From positions 23,763,772-23,827,771 of the forward strand of contig NC_081405.1 of the NCBI RefSeq assembly GCF_030272615.1: a stretch of 64,000 bases of DNA. Direction: 5' to 3'. This document shows, piece after piece, positions 1 to 11,577 of the stretch; the stretch's first letter is position 1; each line of letters begins with the position of its first letter. The notes under the pieces are model-generated. The model was given only the letters and a program-made list of their open reading frames with translations, was not told where the DNA came from and did not search any database. The position numbers were made by a program, and so were the translations under genes. Source of the DNA: Cryptomeria japonica. Its lineage: Eukaryota > Streptophyta > Pinopsida > Cupressales > Cupressaceae.

Positions 1-168
1 ACAAGTATGATGGAATCAGTTATCATGCTTGTGATGAATGTTTGAAAACATGTCTGGATGCAATTTACCTTTGCCACATTTACAAGTAAATCGTAAGATC
101 TGAAAGTCATAAAAATGGTCTGCACAGATTTTTTTTTGAATAATTTGGTCTCATTTGATGTGTGGCAG

Positions 169-410
169 ACAATCAGATGGAATCTAAAGCAGGAGATAGT
201 AAGGGTCTGCCTGTATTGGAAAGTGCAACTGCTCTGGCATTATCTTGTGTTATTTGTAGTGCAGGAATGTATTTGGCTAAACTTGTTGGCTTTCAAGGTG
301 GGGGCATTACATGCATAACAGCATTGGTGGTAGTTCTGGCAACAGTATTTCCATCACATATTGGTTCTCTTGCACCTGCTGGAGAAGCACTTGCTTTAAT
401 AATGATGCAG
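169..410 (+). CDS. DUF819 family membrane protein, internal exon (5' part of gene outside window)
   Basis: Internal exon of a plant DUF819-family (Pfam PF05684) polytopic membrane protein; the molecular function of the family is not established. An acceptor AG at 167-168 follows a T-rich tract and the donor is cag|gtaatc at 410/411. The exon gives about 80 codons, begins with the last two bases of a split codon and ends in phase 0 after Met-Met-Gln. It contains a short charged linker followed by two hydrophobic segments (around ALSCVICSAGMYLAKLVGF and ITALVVVLATVFP) and the start of a third at APAGEALALIMMQ. The same frame runs straight into the terminal exon at 11558, giving a hydrophobic stretch MMQ-VFFAVIGANGSI. 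What is seen: open frame, splice sites, matching phase. What is recalled: resemblance to plant DUF819 proteins. Positions 1-168 upstream read as intron. Earlier exons, including any transit peptide, are not in the window. Confidence 0.85.
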
Positions 411-1936
411 GTAATCTTTATTTTAGTTTATATTTTCAATTCTTTATCTTCCTTGTATAATATACATGCTTGACATATGATACCGAATATAAATAAAGAT
501 GATTTTAAAAAAATTGGCCAAACCTGTGATTCATGCTTGCAAATAGGACTAGTTTATAAGAACTGACGTTTCCTAATATTTTAAGAGCTTTTTATTTGTG
601 AAGTTAAACATTGTCATTCTATTACAAACTTGTTGAGTACTCGTGATCTTTTTTCAGCACACAAGTACTCACAGAGTAATCTTGCTGTTTTTTTTTCCTG
701 ATTTTTTGCGAAAAAATCACCAATTTTTTCTGTGAGAAACTCACCAAAACTTGGTGATTTCATGCGGGAAAATTGGTGCTGGGTTATGATGCAATTTTGA
801 CTTGGAAAAAATACAATTTTTTTTTAATAAAACCTCCATTTGCCCTTCCTCACCACACACTAACAAGCATTCTACAATGAATTGTGAAGATTTTTTAGTT
901 GAAGCTCAGGTTATTGAGCTATTTTTCCAATATTTTTGTACAATTTCGATTTTTTTAATTTTCCTAAGCTTAGTTGCTAATTGTTTTATCAATTGTGGAA
1001 GAAATAAAACTAACTTCACATACCAACATTGAATTGATTCAATTTGCTGAATTTGTGAAATGATTAAAATTTTAATTGATTTATACAGTATACTTATTTT
1101 GAATCAAATTTTTTCAATCTTTTAAATTTATTTTCAATATAGGTATTATGGTTTACATTTTAGGGTCAAAAGTGATATTTTTGTTAAATTCGTTAATTCA
1201 ATTACCATGCTACTAAATTACATTATCATTTTTTAAATGCATTCAATATTTAAGTGAATTTTATATGCATTTAATATTTAAGTGAATTCTATAAAATAAA
1301 TTATGTTCAAAATTGCTATATATTTTTATATCATTATTATTTTATTCTTATTGATATTATAGGTTAATATATAATCACAATGGCATCATGCTTTACATCT
1401 AGTTCAAACTCAATAAGTGGAAGCCGTCTTGTTGGATTTAGACCCCTTGGAAGCCATGACCTTGCTTGAAAGTATGCCGAAATGGAATTGGTAGCGAGGT
1501 TCATGATTTGTAACTAGTGCATGGAAATACTTAGTGGAGGCATCAATTGCTTCAAATACCATCTTGCAAGGATTTCTAATTATGATTCCAAGCCATGTCA
1601 AGCAGCTTTAGAAAAGGTGAAACGATAGATAATGGCCCTTCTTACATCATTGGATGAAAATAAATTACAAAGGGCCAATGCACAAGCAACCATTGCTTCT
1701 AATTTGGCAACAAACTTCAATGTAGATATGCAAAGCATTGTGGGCTCTAGTCATGATCCATGTGTATGTGGCACATCCACCTCATGTAGCTCGAGTAGAG
1801 TTCAATCATAGGGTTTTTTTGTGCCTAGAAATCTACTAGGAGCACAACTTTCATTAGAAGCTATAGGATGCAACATGGAGGTGCACAAAGAAACAAATAA
1901 GATGTATGCAAATTTTTAGTGCTACAAAGTGGAATA

Positions 1937-2109
1937 GGGCCGCGGCTAAACTGGCTCCAAAAAGTGGTTATAAACTTCGTGTTATTGATTTTTCCAAAAA
2001 ATTAAGATGTTTGATTGTGATCAGCAGAACAAGCTGCGACTTTGATTATTTGGAAAAATCAATAACACGAAGTTTATAACAACTTTTTGGAGCCAGTTTA
2101 GCCGAGCCC
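1937..2109. mobile_element. Foldback MITE (173 bp) inside hAT 1
   Basis: A long inverted repeat with arms at 1937-1998 and 2049-2109, near-perfect over about 60 bp, separated by about 50 bp. The ends read GGGCCGCGGCTAAACTGG and, inverted, GGGCTCGGCTAAACTGG. It is flanked by the 8-bp direct repeat GTGGAATA (1929-1936 and 2110-2117; 9 bp if the shared G is counted). An 8-9 bp duplication fits an hAT or Mutator-type parent. It carries no coding sequence. Confidence 0.75.
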
Positions 2110-2711
2110 GTGGAATAGGGAGGTGCACCAAGAAGCAGATAAGGTGTATGCAAATTTTTGGTGTTAAAACAACCTTCCTTTCAATGTAGCAAGGAGTCTA
2201 TATTGGGAGTGTTTGGTGAGAACATTGACAGTTGCAAGGGAAGGGTACAAGGGACCCTTTCCAAAAGAGTTAAGTTTTAGGCTGCTCTAAGATGCTATTT
2301 TAGGTGTAAAACAAATTATGGAAGATCAAAAGATAAAATAGAAAAAACTTGGATGCATCTTTTAGGTGGGTGGATAGATAGAAGGAATCACACCCTTGTC
2401 AATTTTTAAATGGCTTCAAATGGTGATTTAATTTTTTAAAGTAAATTGATGCCTCCAATAAAATAAAGACTGCAGAAAACATGAGTTTGATGTTGGAGCA
2501 GATAGTTCTAGATGTGGGCATACCACATGTTGTCCAAGTTGTTACCAGCAATGAAACAACATATGTGTTGGTTAGAAGAGTGCTTCAAGAGACTGATATC
2601 AATTCCTTTCGAGCAACCACGCTAGAAACCACCTATCAAGGTCAAGTGTCACAACTTAGAAATTCACTTTTTTAGAAACCATGTCCATATTAGAAGCCAA
2701 ATATATGTCCC

Positions 2712-2779
2712 TTTAGGATTTTAACTTGGGTCTCCACAGTCGGAACCCAATGCTTTAACCAATTAAACTCAACCCTTTG
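2712..2779 (-). repeat. tRNA-derived SINE head fragment (tentative)
   Basis: On the minus strand there is a tRNA-like pattern: a D-arm/A-box-like TTAATTGGTTAAAGCAT, an anticodon-like centre, and a decayed B-box-like AAGTTAAAATCC about 40 bases later. It interrupts the hAT 1 transposase just before its CLDLLLEDIG block, which is uninterrupted in the second hAT copy. No clear A-tail or target duplication was found, so this is a relic at most. Confidence 0.35.
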
Positions 2780-2864
2780 GACATTGCCTTGACCTTCTTT
2801 TGGAGGACATAGGAAAAGTTGACTGGGTGAGACTAATTGTAGAAGATACAAGATATAACAAAAT

Positions 2865-3060
2865 ATATTTATTATCATGTCGTTACTTCCTTCTTTCTCT
2901 AGGAGGAAGGGAGTTCGAACCTTCCATCTGGGGTGAGGGCAAGGGTCCAGTGAGAAAGGTTTCACTAGTAGGAGAACCCGTAGGAGCCCACCCAACAAAT
3001 AGATATTGCTTGGGGCTTCAGGATGGTCCAAACTATCTATAGTTGGTCATGGAGCCTACC
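2865..3060 (+). repeat. Second tRNA-related insertion in hAT 1 (tentative)
   Basis: This segment contains a good RNA polymerase III B-box-like GAGTTCGAACCTTCC near 2910-2925 and has no counterpart in the second hAT element, where the coding frame passes from the DIGKLGWVKE region directly to the ARPGITRFAS region. It is probably a SINE fragment inserted in the old transposase gene. The limits are approximate. Confidence 0.3.
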
Positions 3061-4847
3061 CTAGCCCCCTACAATTCTATGGCAACCCTATTGGATTGTA
3101 ACCTTTCAACCATCCAGCTTGCCATAGGAATCTTGATGAGAGATAACATTAAGGGGAAATAGCTTGTTTGATTAGGTGATACAAGGTTTGCAATTTTTTT
3201 GTTGATGTTGCAAAGTAATTCTAGTTTATCAAACCCCCTTGAAGCAAATGTTTCGAGTCAAGCATGGCTAGACAAAGGCTATTCAAAGGAAGTTGATTGA
3301 GAGAGGATTGCAAAAATAGTTTCGACAAAGAGAGCTTTAGAGATTGCTAAGGTAACTTCAAACTTTAATTTAAATTCAAAGTGAATTCTATATTTTTGAA
3401 CTTTAAAAATATTTGGTTTCATTGTAAGTACTAGCTGTAACTTAAATTTATGTGTACTTTGTAGATATCAAAGCCATTGGTGAGAGTTTTGCACTTGGTG
3501 GATGGAGAACAAAACCCAATGGTAAATATTTATGAGGCTATGGATAGAGCCGAAAAGGCCATCCATAACTATTATAAGGGAATGCAAGTAGATATGTCCC
3601 TATTTAGGGAGATCATCAATTGGAGGTGGAACAATCGACTCCATCAACCCATTCAAGCAATGGTGTACCATCTCAATCCCAAGTTTTTTTTTTCTTCGAT
3701 AGCATCATGGATGCTGATGGAAGGTTATGGAGCGCCTATCCACATGCATTGTGAGGATGATACTAGAGGTTGATGTGAGAGACCTCATTATTTTTGAGTT
3801 GCAAAATTATAAGCAAGCTAGGGGGAGGGTCTTTTCTTCACCATTAGCTATACAAGGAAGATCCACTCAGACACTAGGTGAAAATAGTAAAGTCTTATAT
3901 TATTGCAAGTTACAAATTTCAATTTTGAATAGAATATTGTTTATTTACAAACTCATGAATATATTGTTTGCAGGTTCTTGGTGGGAAGATTGGGGTGAAA
4001 ATACCCCAAATCTACAAAAGCTAGCCCTCCAAATTTTGTCTCAACTTTGTAGTGCTTTTGATAGTGAGTGCAATTGGAGTTCTTTCGATGCCATTCCCAT
4101 GAAGAAGTGAAATAAATTGACTCAACAACACCTCAATAGTCTAGTCTTTGTGTATTACAACCTTTTTCTTTGCACAAGAAAGGTGGAGGGAAAATCAGAA
4201 CAACCTATTGATTTGGATGAGATTGATCCCTAAAGTGACTATACTATGCCGAATGATGAGTCCTCGTTTGCAGATGATGGGATTGTTGATTTTGAGAGTC
4301 AGGCAAAGGAGGATGTGGCTGTAGTAAAAGCAGAGGAGATTGGATTTTCATTGGATGACATTGATATAGCTGAGGTGTCATTGCCATCTAGTTGCAGGGT
4401 AGAGCCAAGTGAGGAGCCACACTTGAGTGCGAGGACCATACCTTCTACTGCCCATTTTTTCACAAGAACGGGGAAGAGGAAATTATAAAAACTTGCAATC
4501 TTTTTACTTGCCTAGATATGCAATTTATAATGATAATTTTCAAAAACAATTATCGTAAATTCATATTAGTTATTTGTTAGTAGCTAGTTATTGTATCCAA
4601 CTTAGTATTTTGATGCAATTTATTTATTTATATGTATTCAAGTATCAAATCTAAAATATAAAACACTTCCTCATGGTTTTTTAGATCCTATTTGATACAC
4701 TTTGCAATTGATTTTTGCAAAAGAAAAGTGTTTTTTAAGAGATTTAAGTTGCTGAGGTTTGTTGCATTTTTACTGAGTCGGAAATTTTGGGCTTGTCAAG
4801 TACTCTCCGAGTCTGAGTTTGTGAATTATGTTATATTTCATTGTATA

Positions 4848-6901
4848 TGTAATATCCCGTCCTATAATGACTGAGAAACAAGGAATATTTGCTGCCAAGA
4901 CTGTGTGTTATGCTGTTCTGAAAACCGTGTGTTATGCTGACAAGATTTTCAGTCTTGTCTAGGATCATAAAATGACCAATCAATGACTTTAATTGAAAGA
5001 ACAATCGTCTAGAATGATAATGCAACTAATCCATGATATTATTACATCACTTTGAATACATAAACATGAACCTACAGCTCTCTGTCATTTCAACAAACAG
5101 CTGGCATGTAGTCTTCAGACAATCATTCAATTGATAAGCAACCTTATTCCTCCCTTTTAATCCCCTGCTGATATAGTACTGAAAGGTAGGGAATATTGTC
5201 AAACACTTAGCGGATTACCTGCTGTTCTTGTTTTCAGATTGAGATTTCTGCGTGTTATTGATTCTGAAGTTTGTCTTCAGACTTATGCGAGTTTCAATAA
5301 TGATCAAAGCAATAACTGATTGCAAATATAACCAGAAGATATGCAAACAACAAAAAATGCAAAATATACTTCAAATCTGACTTGTAATGGACATTGACAT
5401 TATGTCATACAATTGCCATACATGCTTTGGAATTAAACATTGACTGTCGAGACTGCTGTTATGAATTTCTGATTACATTACAGTCATTACATGAACATAG
5501 GAAACTCTCTTTCTCAATAACCAATTAACCTTCTAATGGCTATCCCTAATTCTGAAGACAAGTACTCAGAAAATGACCAAATGATAAGCTAGAAATATGT
5601 CAAAAACCTGATTTAATGATGCCAATCCGGAGCAGAATGCCAGGCGATGAAGTCTGATTATTTTGGTGATTTTTGGAAGCCTCCAAGCATGAAATCGCCT
5701 CTCCTAGAGCAGGCTGCCCAACCCTTGAAGTTGCAGATTAAGATATAAAATAATGCCAGCTTCTTTGCCTCTGAATTAGTGAGCAAAATGATTGTCTTGT
5801 CAAGGCGATCTGATTGAGCTTCTACCCACAAAGTTGTCACCCTCCAATCGGTAGCAATGAGCAAAAGTCTGAAAATCAATGGGTCTGATCGGACCCCTAT
5901 GGCAGACTTGCAAGTGTATTTAAACCTCTCCAAATGCACTATAAACTTCTTCAAAATTGCCCTCCTAAATTGCCTATCTCTTCCAATGCAAGTGCTGATC
6001 TCCAATGAATGCTTTGCAGCTCCAGCAAGGAAATAATAGCAGATCGTGGTTTATGTGGATGGCAACCAATTTTGAATCAGACCTGCAATGTCATCAATTG
6101 TCTCCAATTTTCGGCCCAAGCTGATCTCCAACAAATCGTCCTTCTTCTCCAATGAAAATTGATGCATGATGTACTGATAATTCCATGAATGCTAATCACC
6201 ATGAATGTGTATCAATCTCCAATAAGCACCGTATGGAAGACTGAGTATCTTCCACTCTCATCTGCAAATTTGTCTTCGAAAGAAGACTTCACTAATTTGG
6301 TGCTGATGTAAACTCCGTCACGAATCTACTCCCAAGAGGAAGAACCAGGGTTTCGTCCAGCCCTTCTATCAATCTGCTGAAGGTTTGCATCCTCAGAGAT
6401 TCAACTAATGCAAAGCATCAGTCAGTTCATCAAATCCATAATCCAAATCTCCAGTGATCATACAATTAGGCTCAACCTCTATTTATCTTCATTTTAGTGA
6501 CTTTATAATTAATTATTTTATTTTAAGTCACTAATTAATTAATTAAATAAATATAAAGTCACCCCTTTTAATTTTTAATTTATTTCAGGACTTTATAAGA
6601 AATTAATTCATCAAATCCATAATGACTTTATAAGAAATTAACTCATCAAATCCATAATCCAAATCTCCAGTGATCATACAATTAGGCTCAACCTCTATTT
6701 ATCTTCATTTTAGTGACTTTATAATTAATTATTTTATTTTAAGTCACTAATTAATTAATTAATTAAATATAAAGTCACCCCTTTTAATTTTTAATTTATT
6801 TCATGACTTTATAAGAAATTAATTAATTAATTTCTCCTTATTTCTCCACTTAGCCAAAAGGCTAAAACTTAATAAGAGGCTAGAAAAATGGGGACATTAT
6901 A
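4848..6901. mobile_element. Solo LTR (2054 bp) with target duplication GTATA
   Basis: It begins TGTAATATCCCGTC and ends GGGGACATTATA, so the termini form a short inverted repeat (TGTAATATCCC against TATAATGTCCC). Perfect 5-bp direct repeats GTATA flank it at 4843-4847 and 6902-6906. No gag or pol similarity was found inside and no second copy is adjacent, so this is a solo LTR left by LTR-LTR recombination. The last dinucleotide is TA instead of CA, compatible with one C-to-T change. Apparent reading frames within it resemble no known protein. Confidence 0.75.
6428..6830. repeat. 216-bp tandem duplication in the solo LTR
   Basis: Two nearly identical copies start at 6428 and 6644 with CATCAAATCCATAATCC. 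Each runs through an AATTAATTAATT-rich stretch and AAGTCACCCC to a TTTATAAGAAATTAA end. Copy 1 also contains a small internal duplication of its own end. The close identity points to a duplication younger than the LTR. Confidence 0.85.
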
Positions 6902-6906
6902 GTATA

Positions 6907-9900
6907 CCCATAAATTTATTGTGTTCCTCAAAGAATGCATGGTGTATCCATTGAAGACCTTTCCCTCATGGTTACAAACACTTACTACCTTATTCTTTAG
7001 GTCTCTTGGTTTGTCTTCAGTATTTCTTCTTGTCAAGTTTCTTAGTATATATTTAGAGCACGCATTATATCTTGTAAGTCATATCCTATAGGGCATAAAC
7101 ACATTTCTTTGTAAATTTATCAAAAGATACCATTATTGGCATATGTTATGGAAAACTTTGCAATATGATTCTAAAAGTGGAAACAACTAGCTGGATATTT
7201 CTTATCAAACCTTCACATGTAATCCTTTATTATCAAATTTGAATTGTGTAGGTCAAATTACATAAAAAATAAGAGCTAAATTGTATACCCTAGCTTACCA
7301 AAATGAATACATAGCAGTAGGAAAACCTTTGAAACCAATTTTATTCAGTTGTAGTAGCAAAACTAAATTTGAATGCTGATATGATGGATTGAAATTACAA
7401 CTTATAGTGATAATTTTTCACTCACAAAATGACAAATGGCAGATCTGAATGTATGGGCTGATTGTATGGCTGGAAAATGATGATGAATTGCTGTTGATAT
7501 GGTCAAACAACCTTGAGATGTCAATGTGCACTGCTGAAGGGCTGCAATTTGATCTGAAATGTGTATTAAATGATCCTTAAAGTGTCCAATGATGGCTGAA
7601 ATGTATGCAGTTAGAAATAAGTTTGGAAACAACAATATATAATATGTTGAACTCTTCTAGTGCTGGTGCCCATGTCCCAGATATGAAAAAGTGTTGATTG
7701 CTCCACCAAAGATGCAATTGATGTTGTATGGTTCCTCCATAAATACCTTTAAATGGTATGGAATTTCTTCAAATATGTAGGTGCTCCAAATAGGAAACAA
7801 GTCAACAAAAAATGTGGACAAATAAAAAAATGTAGAGATAAAATCCTTTTGAAAATACAAAATATTTGTTTGCAAATCTAATTGCCAAAATTCTGAAATT
7901 TGCATGAAATCTCCAAAATTTAAGATATAGATGAGGGTTTTTGTCTTCCAAGAACTCATAACAGCCAAAGTATTTTGTCCTCAGATGAAGATTGAACACG
8001 GCTCAATTTTGGAAAGTGAAAATGTCAACTGAAGTCAAGATGCCAACATGAAGCCAAACACCACCTTTTTAAACCTCTCCAAAACAGCCCTTAAATTAAA
8101 ATTTCCTTCCAAAGCATAAAAAAATGTTTTTTTATAATTACGTGTTTTAAAAATACTGTTTAATTTATTCTAATAATATTATTAGCTTGCCCCTTAAATA
8201 TAAAATTAGTGAATTCAACTTAAATTAATATTATCAACCATTTCTCTTGCTTTATCCTTTAGCCTACAAGAAAAGATGAAAGGCTAGAGGTCTTCTCCAT
8301 AACTCTAATTTGAAAAAACGAGACATGACACAAACCCTATCCCCATTTTTAGTCATGCATAGTAAATGATAAGAAACCTAAGTTTATCTCCCTTTGAATT
8401 TAGTGTTGTGAAATGATACAACCAATGCTTATCTTGCTTAAATTTTTGGAAAATGGTCACCTACTGCAATGAGGGTTTTTAATTGAAAAAAGGAGAATGT
8501 GACAGTAAAATGAGATAGATTGATTCTTTTTAGGGCAACTAGTAGTGGTTTAATGAGAAGATCAAACTCTATATGCTACAAATAAGGGGTTTCTTCCTTG
8601 TGGAGAATGCCTTAGCCAGGGGTTTTGTATTGTGAATGACAGTAAATTCTCCTTTTTTTTAATGGAAAGAAAGCAAAATCCTCTTGGCCCTTCTTGTCTA
8701 TAAATGCTCTCTGTTAATAAATGGACCTTAGCATCCCTTTCACGTTCAATGGAACATTGTGTAGTTAGGAGAAATAAAAACAAGAGAACATAAGGAGCGA
8801 TATGGGTAGCATGCAAGCACAAACACCGCCACCACTCCCATTCATCACAAACATAAATGACAATGCTTTAACAAAAGAAAAGCAACGAAGAGAAAACAAG
8901 TAAAAATCCTCTTCATTTCTTGGAAGGATTAACATAGAGGACAATATATCAGGAATGAAGAAGCTAATCTTAGACACAAAGAATGCACACAGTAGAAAAT
9001 CAATTATGCAGGATTGGTGATATGAAAGGAGGAAGAATGCTGAGTCCTTGGCTCAGATAGGAATTCCACACAGGCTCTGTGCGAATGTGTTGTGGTTCAA
9101 GTTATTCTATTTTGCATTTCATTTTTAGTAAAAAGGGCAAAGTCTAATAAAGTGTAGATATACTTTAATGATTTAGACTTGCCTTCAACTCATCTCTCGT
9201 AAGAGATAAGGAGCTTTTTGTAGATTAGATTTTTGCTAAATAGTATTATTTAGGTGCAAGATAGAAGAATTCTATATAGTGATAAATTTTGTGCAGCTGT
9301 GATGAACAGTTTGTAGTGGTTTCCTTGTAAGCTTTTTGAAGAAATGAAAAATTGATTTGAATATGTGATTTTGTGCATTTGTTTTTAACTTTTTTATGCA
9401 TTTGTAATTTGAAGTTCCATCTGTTGTGTGATTGATGCAATATTAAAATATAATTTTCAGTTATAGACATTAGGACTTTGGTTCTTTTGGTTGAAACTCT
9501 TAAAACAAGAGGTACTGCAAGGCTGCTTCTGGCTTGAGTAGTTGTGACATGATTGTAGCTTGATGCTGTTAGTTGGGTTCCCTGCCAAGTCCTATCAAAT
9601 TTTGATTTGATAGCCTTATTTTGTGAAATATGCTTAACTTCTGGGTTTTTTTTCTTAATATAGGTGTCAAGAAATATAAAAAAATCTCTAGAAATGTCAG
9701 GCTACCATTCATTCTTACCTTTCTTTTCGTCCTTAAATGAAATATATGTTTCAATCTATTTTTGAATTCGATTTTCATTTCTACACATTTTCTAAATTAC
9801 CAGAAATGATGCAAAAAATAGCATATCAAAATAACTTTAAGGCAAGCCCTAGAACTCGTAGGAGTCTATGGATCTTTGGAAATTATACACAGAGGATTAG

Positions 9901-11382
9901 TAATTTGAATAGTCGTTATGTCCCTTGACGTATTGAATCATTGAGTTGCCTAAATGGGAAACTTCAATGCTAACAATAACCCATCAGTATCAATATTTTT
10001 CATAAACATCATGTTTTAACTCCTAAGATTGTTGGTGTTTCCTTTGGTGCAAATTGCATTGTCATGGTTGTTAGCTGCAGTATTTTCTTTAGTTCAAAAT
10101 TGCCGGAATTTCAAGTATTGTCACTAATGGAATGTGATTTTTACCCATGAGGGTTCAATCAAATGAGCCATACTTCTCTGCTATAAACTGTGTTAGACTG
10201 GAAATTAATGTATCAAGGCAGTAAGGAGACCATAAAGCTGGAAAAATAGAGGTACTGGTTTTGTGGGGTAGGATTCAAGAGAAAATTATATCACTATTGG
10301 GCAGAGGCAGTATGGAGTTTAAAAGACATTTTCTTTTGCAATACTGATTACACATTGTTGAAACATACCCTTTTGGACATGGTCAAAACTTCTTGAAAGA
10401 TATTTGATTCACTGCATGCCATTTTTGTCAAACTCAAACTCAATAATGTTCAATGAATCTATAAAATTTTGTTTACAAATGAAGATTAATCAGCAGTCAG
10501 CGAGGGATCATGATAATCATTTAGTTGAAAGATTGTAGATTGTGAGCCTCAAGAGGGAAAAATCTGTTGCTAATATCGTGATCAACCCTACAACAAAAGG
10601 TTTGTGATGAACATGTAGAAAAGCATAAAATTATTTCCTGTATATTTATCTGATTCAAATAGTATACCAGAAAGAAAATACGGAAGTAAATGAATTTCAT
10701 AGTTTGTTGGGTTTTTGGGAGGTATTTTGAATTAGGAAGAGAGATTGATCAACTTTGGATATCTGATCAAGTTTAAACTGTGATGCAAATCACTTAAGGA
10801 GTTAAAAGTATGGAGCCATGGACTACTGTCAACTATGATTTCTAGCTAATGTCTGCGATTGCAAGTTAATTATGAAGCTAATGGAGTATTGGATGTGGAC
10901 AAATTTTGGAGAGCTATGGAGAATGATTTTAAGTCTAATTGATGACGGTGATCCAAAGTATATCAATAAGATTCTGTAAAACATGTTTTCATCACTTCTG
11001 TGATCAGATCCTACACACTCATACTCTATATAATGTTCAAACAAATTGAAGACAAAGTTGACAAGACAAGAAGCAAGGATGCAAAGATAAATTGGACCAT
11101 GAGAGGTCCAGGGAAATGCATAGAGACCAAAAAACCTCATAGCAGGTTCCATTTTCTGCCAATGTTTGTTGGATTTCAGTAGTTTTCTATTGGGTTAACA
11201 ATGTAGGGAACTAAATGTCTTTTGTGAAGAATTGTATCTTTTGAGCAAATTACACACCATGTTATACCACTAGATCTCTTTTCAGAGTAATTCAGTCCAA
11301 TTGAGTTCTTATATGGTATCATTCATTCTGATTTTTGGGTTCTTATGTCCTGATTTGGGTATACCTTGACAAATTACACACC
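6907..11382. other. Intron stretch without genes; probable decayed LTR end near 8330
   Basis: No coding similarity was seen. Around 8250-8330 the sequence repeats the design of the solo LTR's right end: AT-rich tract, a TTTAGCC motif, an AGGCTAGA motif, then ACGAGACATGACA ending in CA. A related LTR therefore probably ends at about 8330; its left end was not found. The remainder (8331-11382) is AT-rich intron with no recognisable element. Confidence 0.35.
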
Positions 11383-11577
11383 GAGCACATTGTTGTCTTG
11401 CAGGTACAAAATTAGATCAAATTGTATTTCTGTATTCCTCTAAACTATACTGTATTTCTGTAGGATTTTTTTGCAGTTACTGAGCACATTGTGGCATTGT
11501 AGGTACAAAGTTAGATCAAATTGATTAATTCCTCTAAAATATATTATATTTCTGTAGGTTTTTTTTGCAGTTATAGG
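11383..11577 (+). repeat. 99-bp tandem duplication of the 3' splice-site region
   Basis: Copy 1 (11383-11481) and copy 2 (11482-11577) share GAGCACATTGT, GGTACAAA-TTAGATCAAATTG, CCTCTAAA and TATTTCTGTAGG followed by a T-run and GCAGTTA. Copy 2 holds the real acceptor (AG at 11556-11557) and the first codons of the terminal exon. Copy 1 holds a parallel acceptor at 11462-11463. Reading on from it gives Asp-Phe-Phe-Ala-Val and, after 12 codons, a TAG at 11500-11502. Confidence 0.85.

Larger units (their letters stand above)
1380..4488 (+). pseudogene. hAT transposase pseudogene 1
   Basis: Broken hAT transposase. In order: a BED-type zinc-finger remnant near 1540-1610 (GGINCFKYHLARISNYD); a serine-rich linker near 1770; a WNKEVH-like motif present twice (near 1875 and 2112) because of a local duplication; a DUF659-like piece near 2360-2430 (GGWIDRRNHTLVNF); VVQVVTSNETTY near 2530; CLDLLLEDIGKVDWVR-like residues near 2785-2850; the VLHLVDGEQNPM segment at 3477-3773; and the C-terminal dimerisation motif at about 4000-4110 (NLQKLALQILSQLCSAF then ECNWSSF). 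There are many stops and frameshifts, including Arg to TGA at 4108-4110. An acidic tail at 4246-4488 follows. An AG at about 3972 before the SWWEDWG exon, and the gaps between blocks, suggest the original gene had introns, as the second copy does. Confidence 0.75.
625..4821 (+). mobile_element. Degenerate hAT DNA transposon 1, inside the DUF819 intron
   Basis: Coding remnants on the + strand match the hAT element at 12795-16942 domain by domain. Proposed ends: left CAAACTTGTTGAGTACTCG at 625 and, inverted, right CAAACTCAGACTCGGAGAG ending at 4821. Both carry GAGTA/GAGTC-type subterminal motifs, and the length (about 4.2 kb) is close to that of the second element (4148 bp). The 8-bp flanks do not match, so the target duplication has decayed or the ends are a few bases off. 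The coding part is certain; the exact ends are tentative. Confidence 0.65.
411..11557 (+). other. Giant phase-0 intron of the DUF819 gene (11,147 bp)
   Basis: The intron is bounded by GT at 411-412 and AG at 11556-11557 (ctgtag|gtttttt). It is filled with transposon material: an hAT element (about 625-4821), a solo LTR (4848-6901) and a probable further LTR end near 8330. No exon-like coding stretch of the DUF819 family was seen between the two exons, and the joined frame needs none. Intron gain in length by transposon insertion is common in conifers. Confidence 0.8.

Noticed and set aside
2700-2930. Functional tRNA genes
   Set aside because: A- and B-box-like words occur but no full cloverleaf can be formed; read as SINE relics.
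2690-3031. 113-codon minus-strand frame within hAT 1
   Set aside because: It lies across the transposase remnant and SINE-like pieces and has no recognisable domain; a chance frame.
5658-6005. 115-codon minus-strand frame in the solo LTR
   Set aside because: It is inside a well-delimited solo LTR, resembles no known protein and has no splice or start context.
7402-7999. Overlapping minus-strand frames of 65-103 codons
   Set aside because: Low-complexity, Phe/Ile-rich translations of AT-rich DNA in several frames; nothing protein-like.
10829-11152. 107-codon minus-strand frame in the DUF819 intron
   Set aside because: No known domain, no conserved motif, and intron location; treated as chance.
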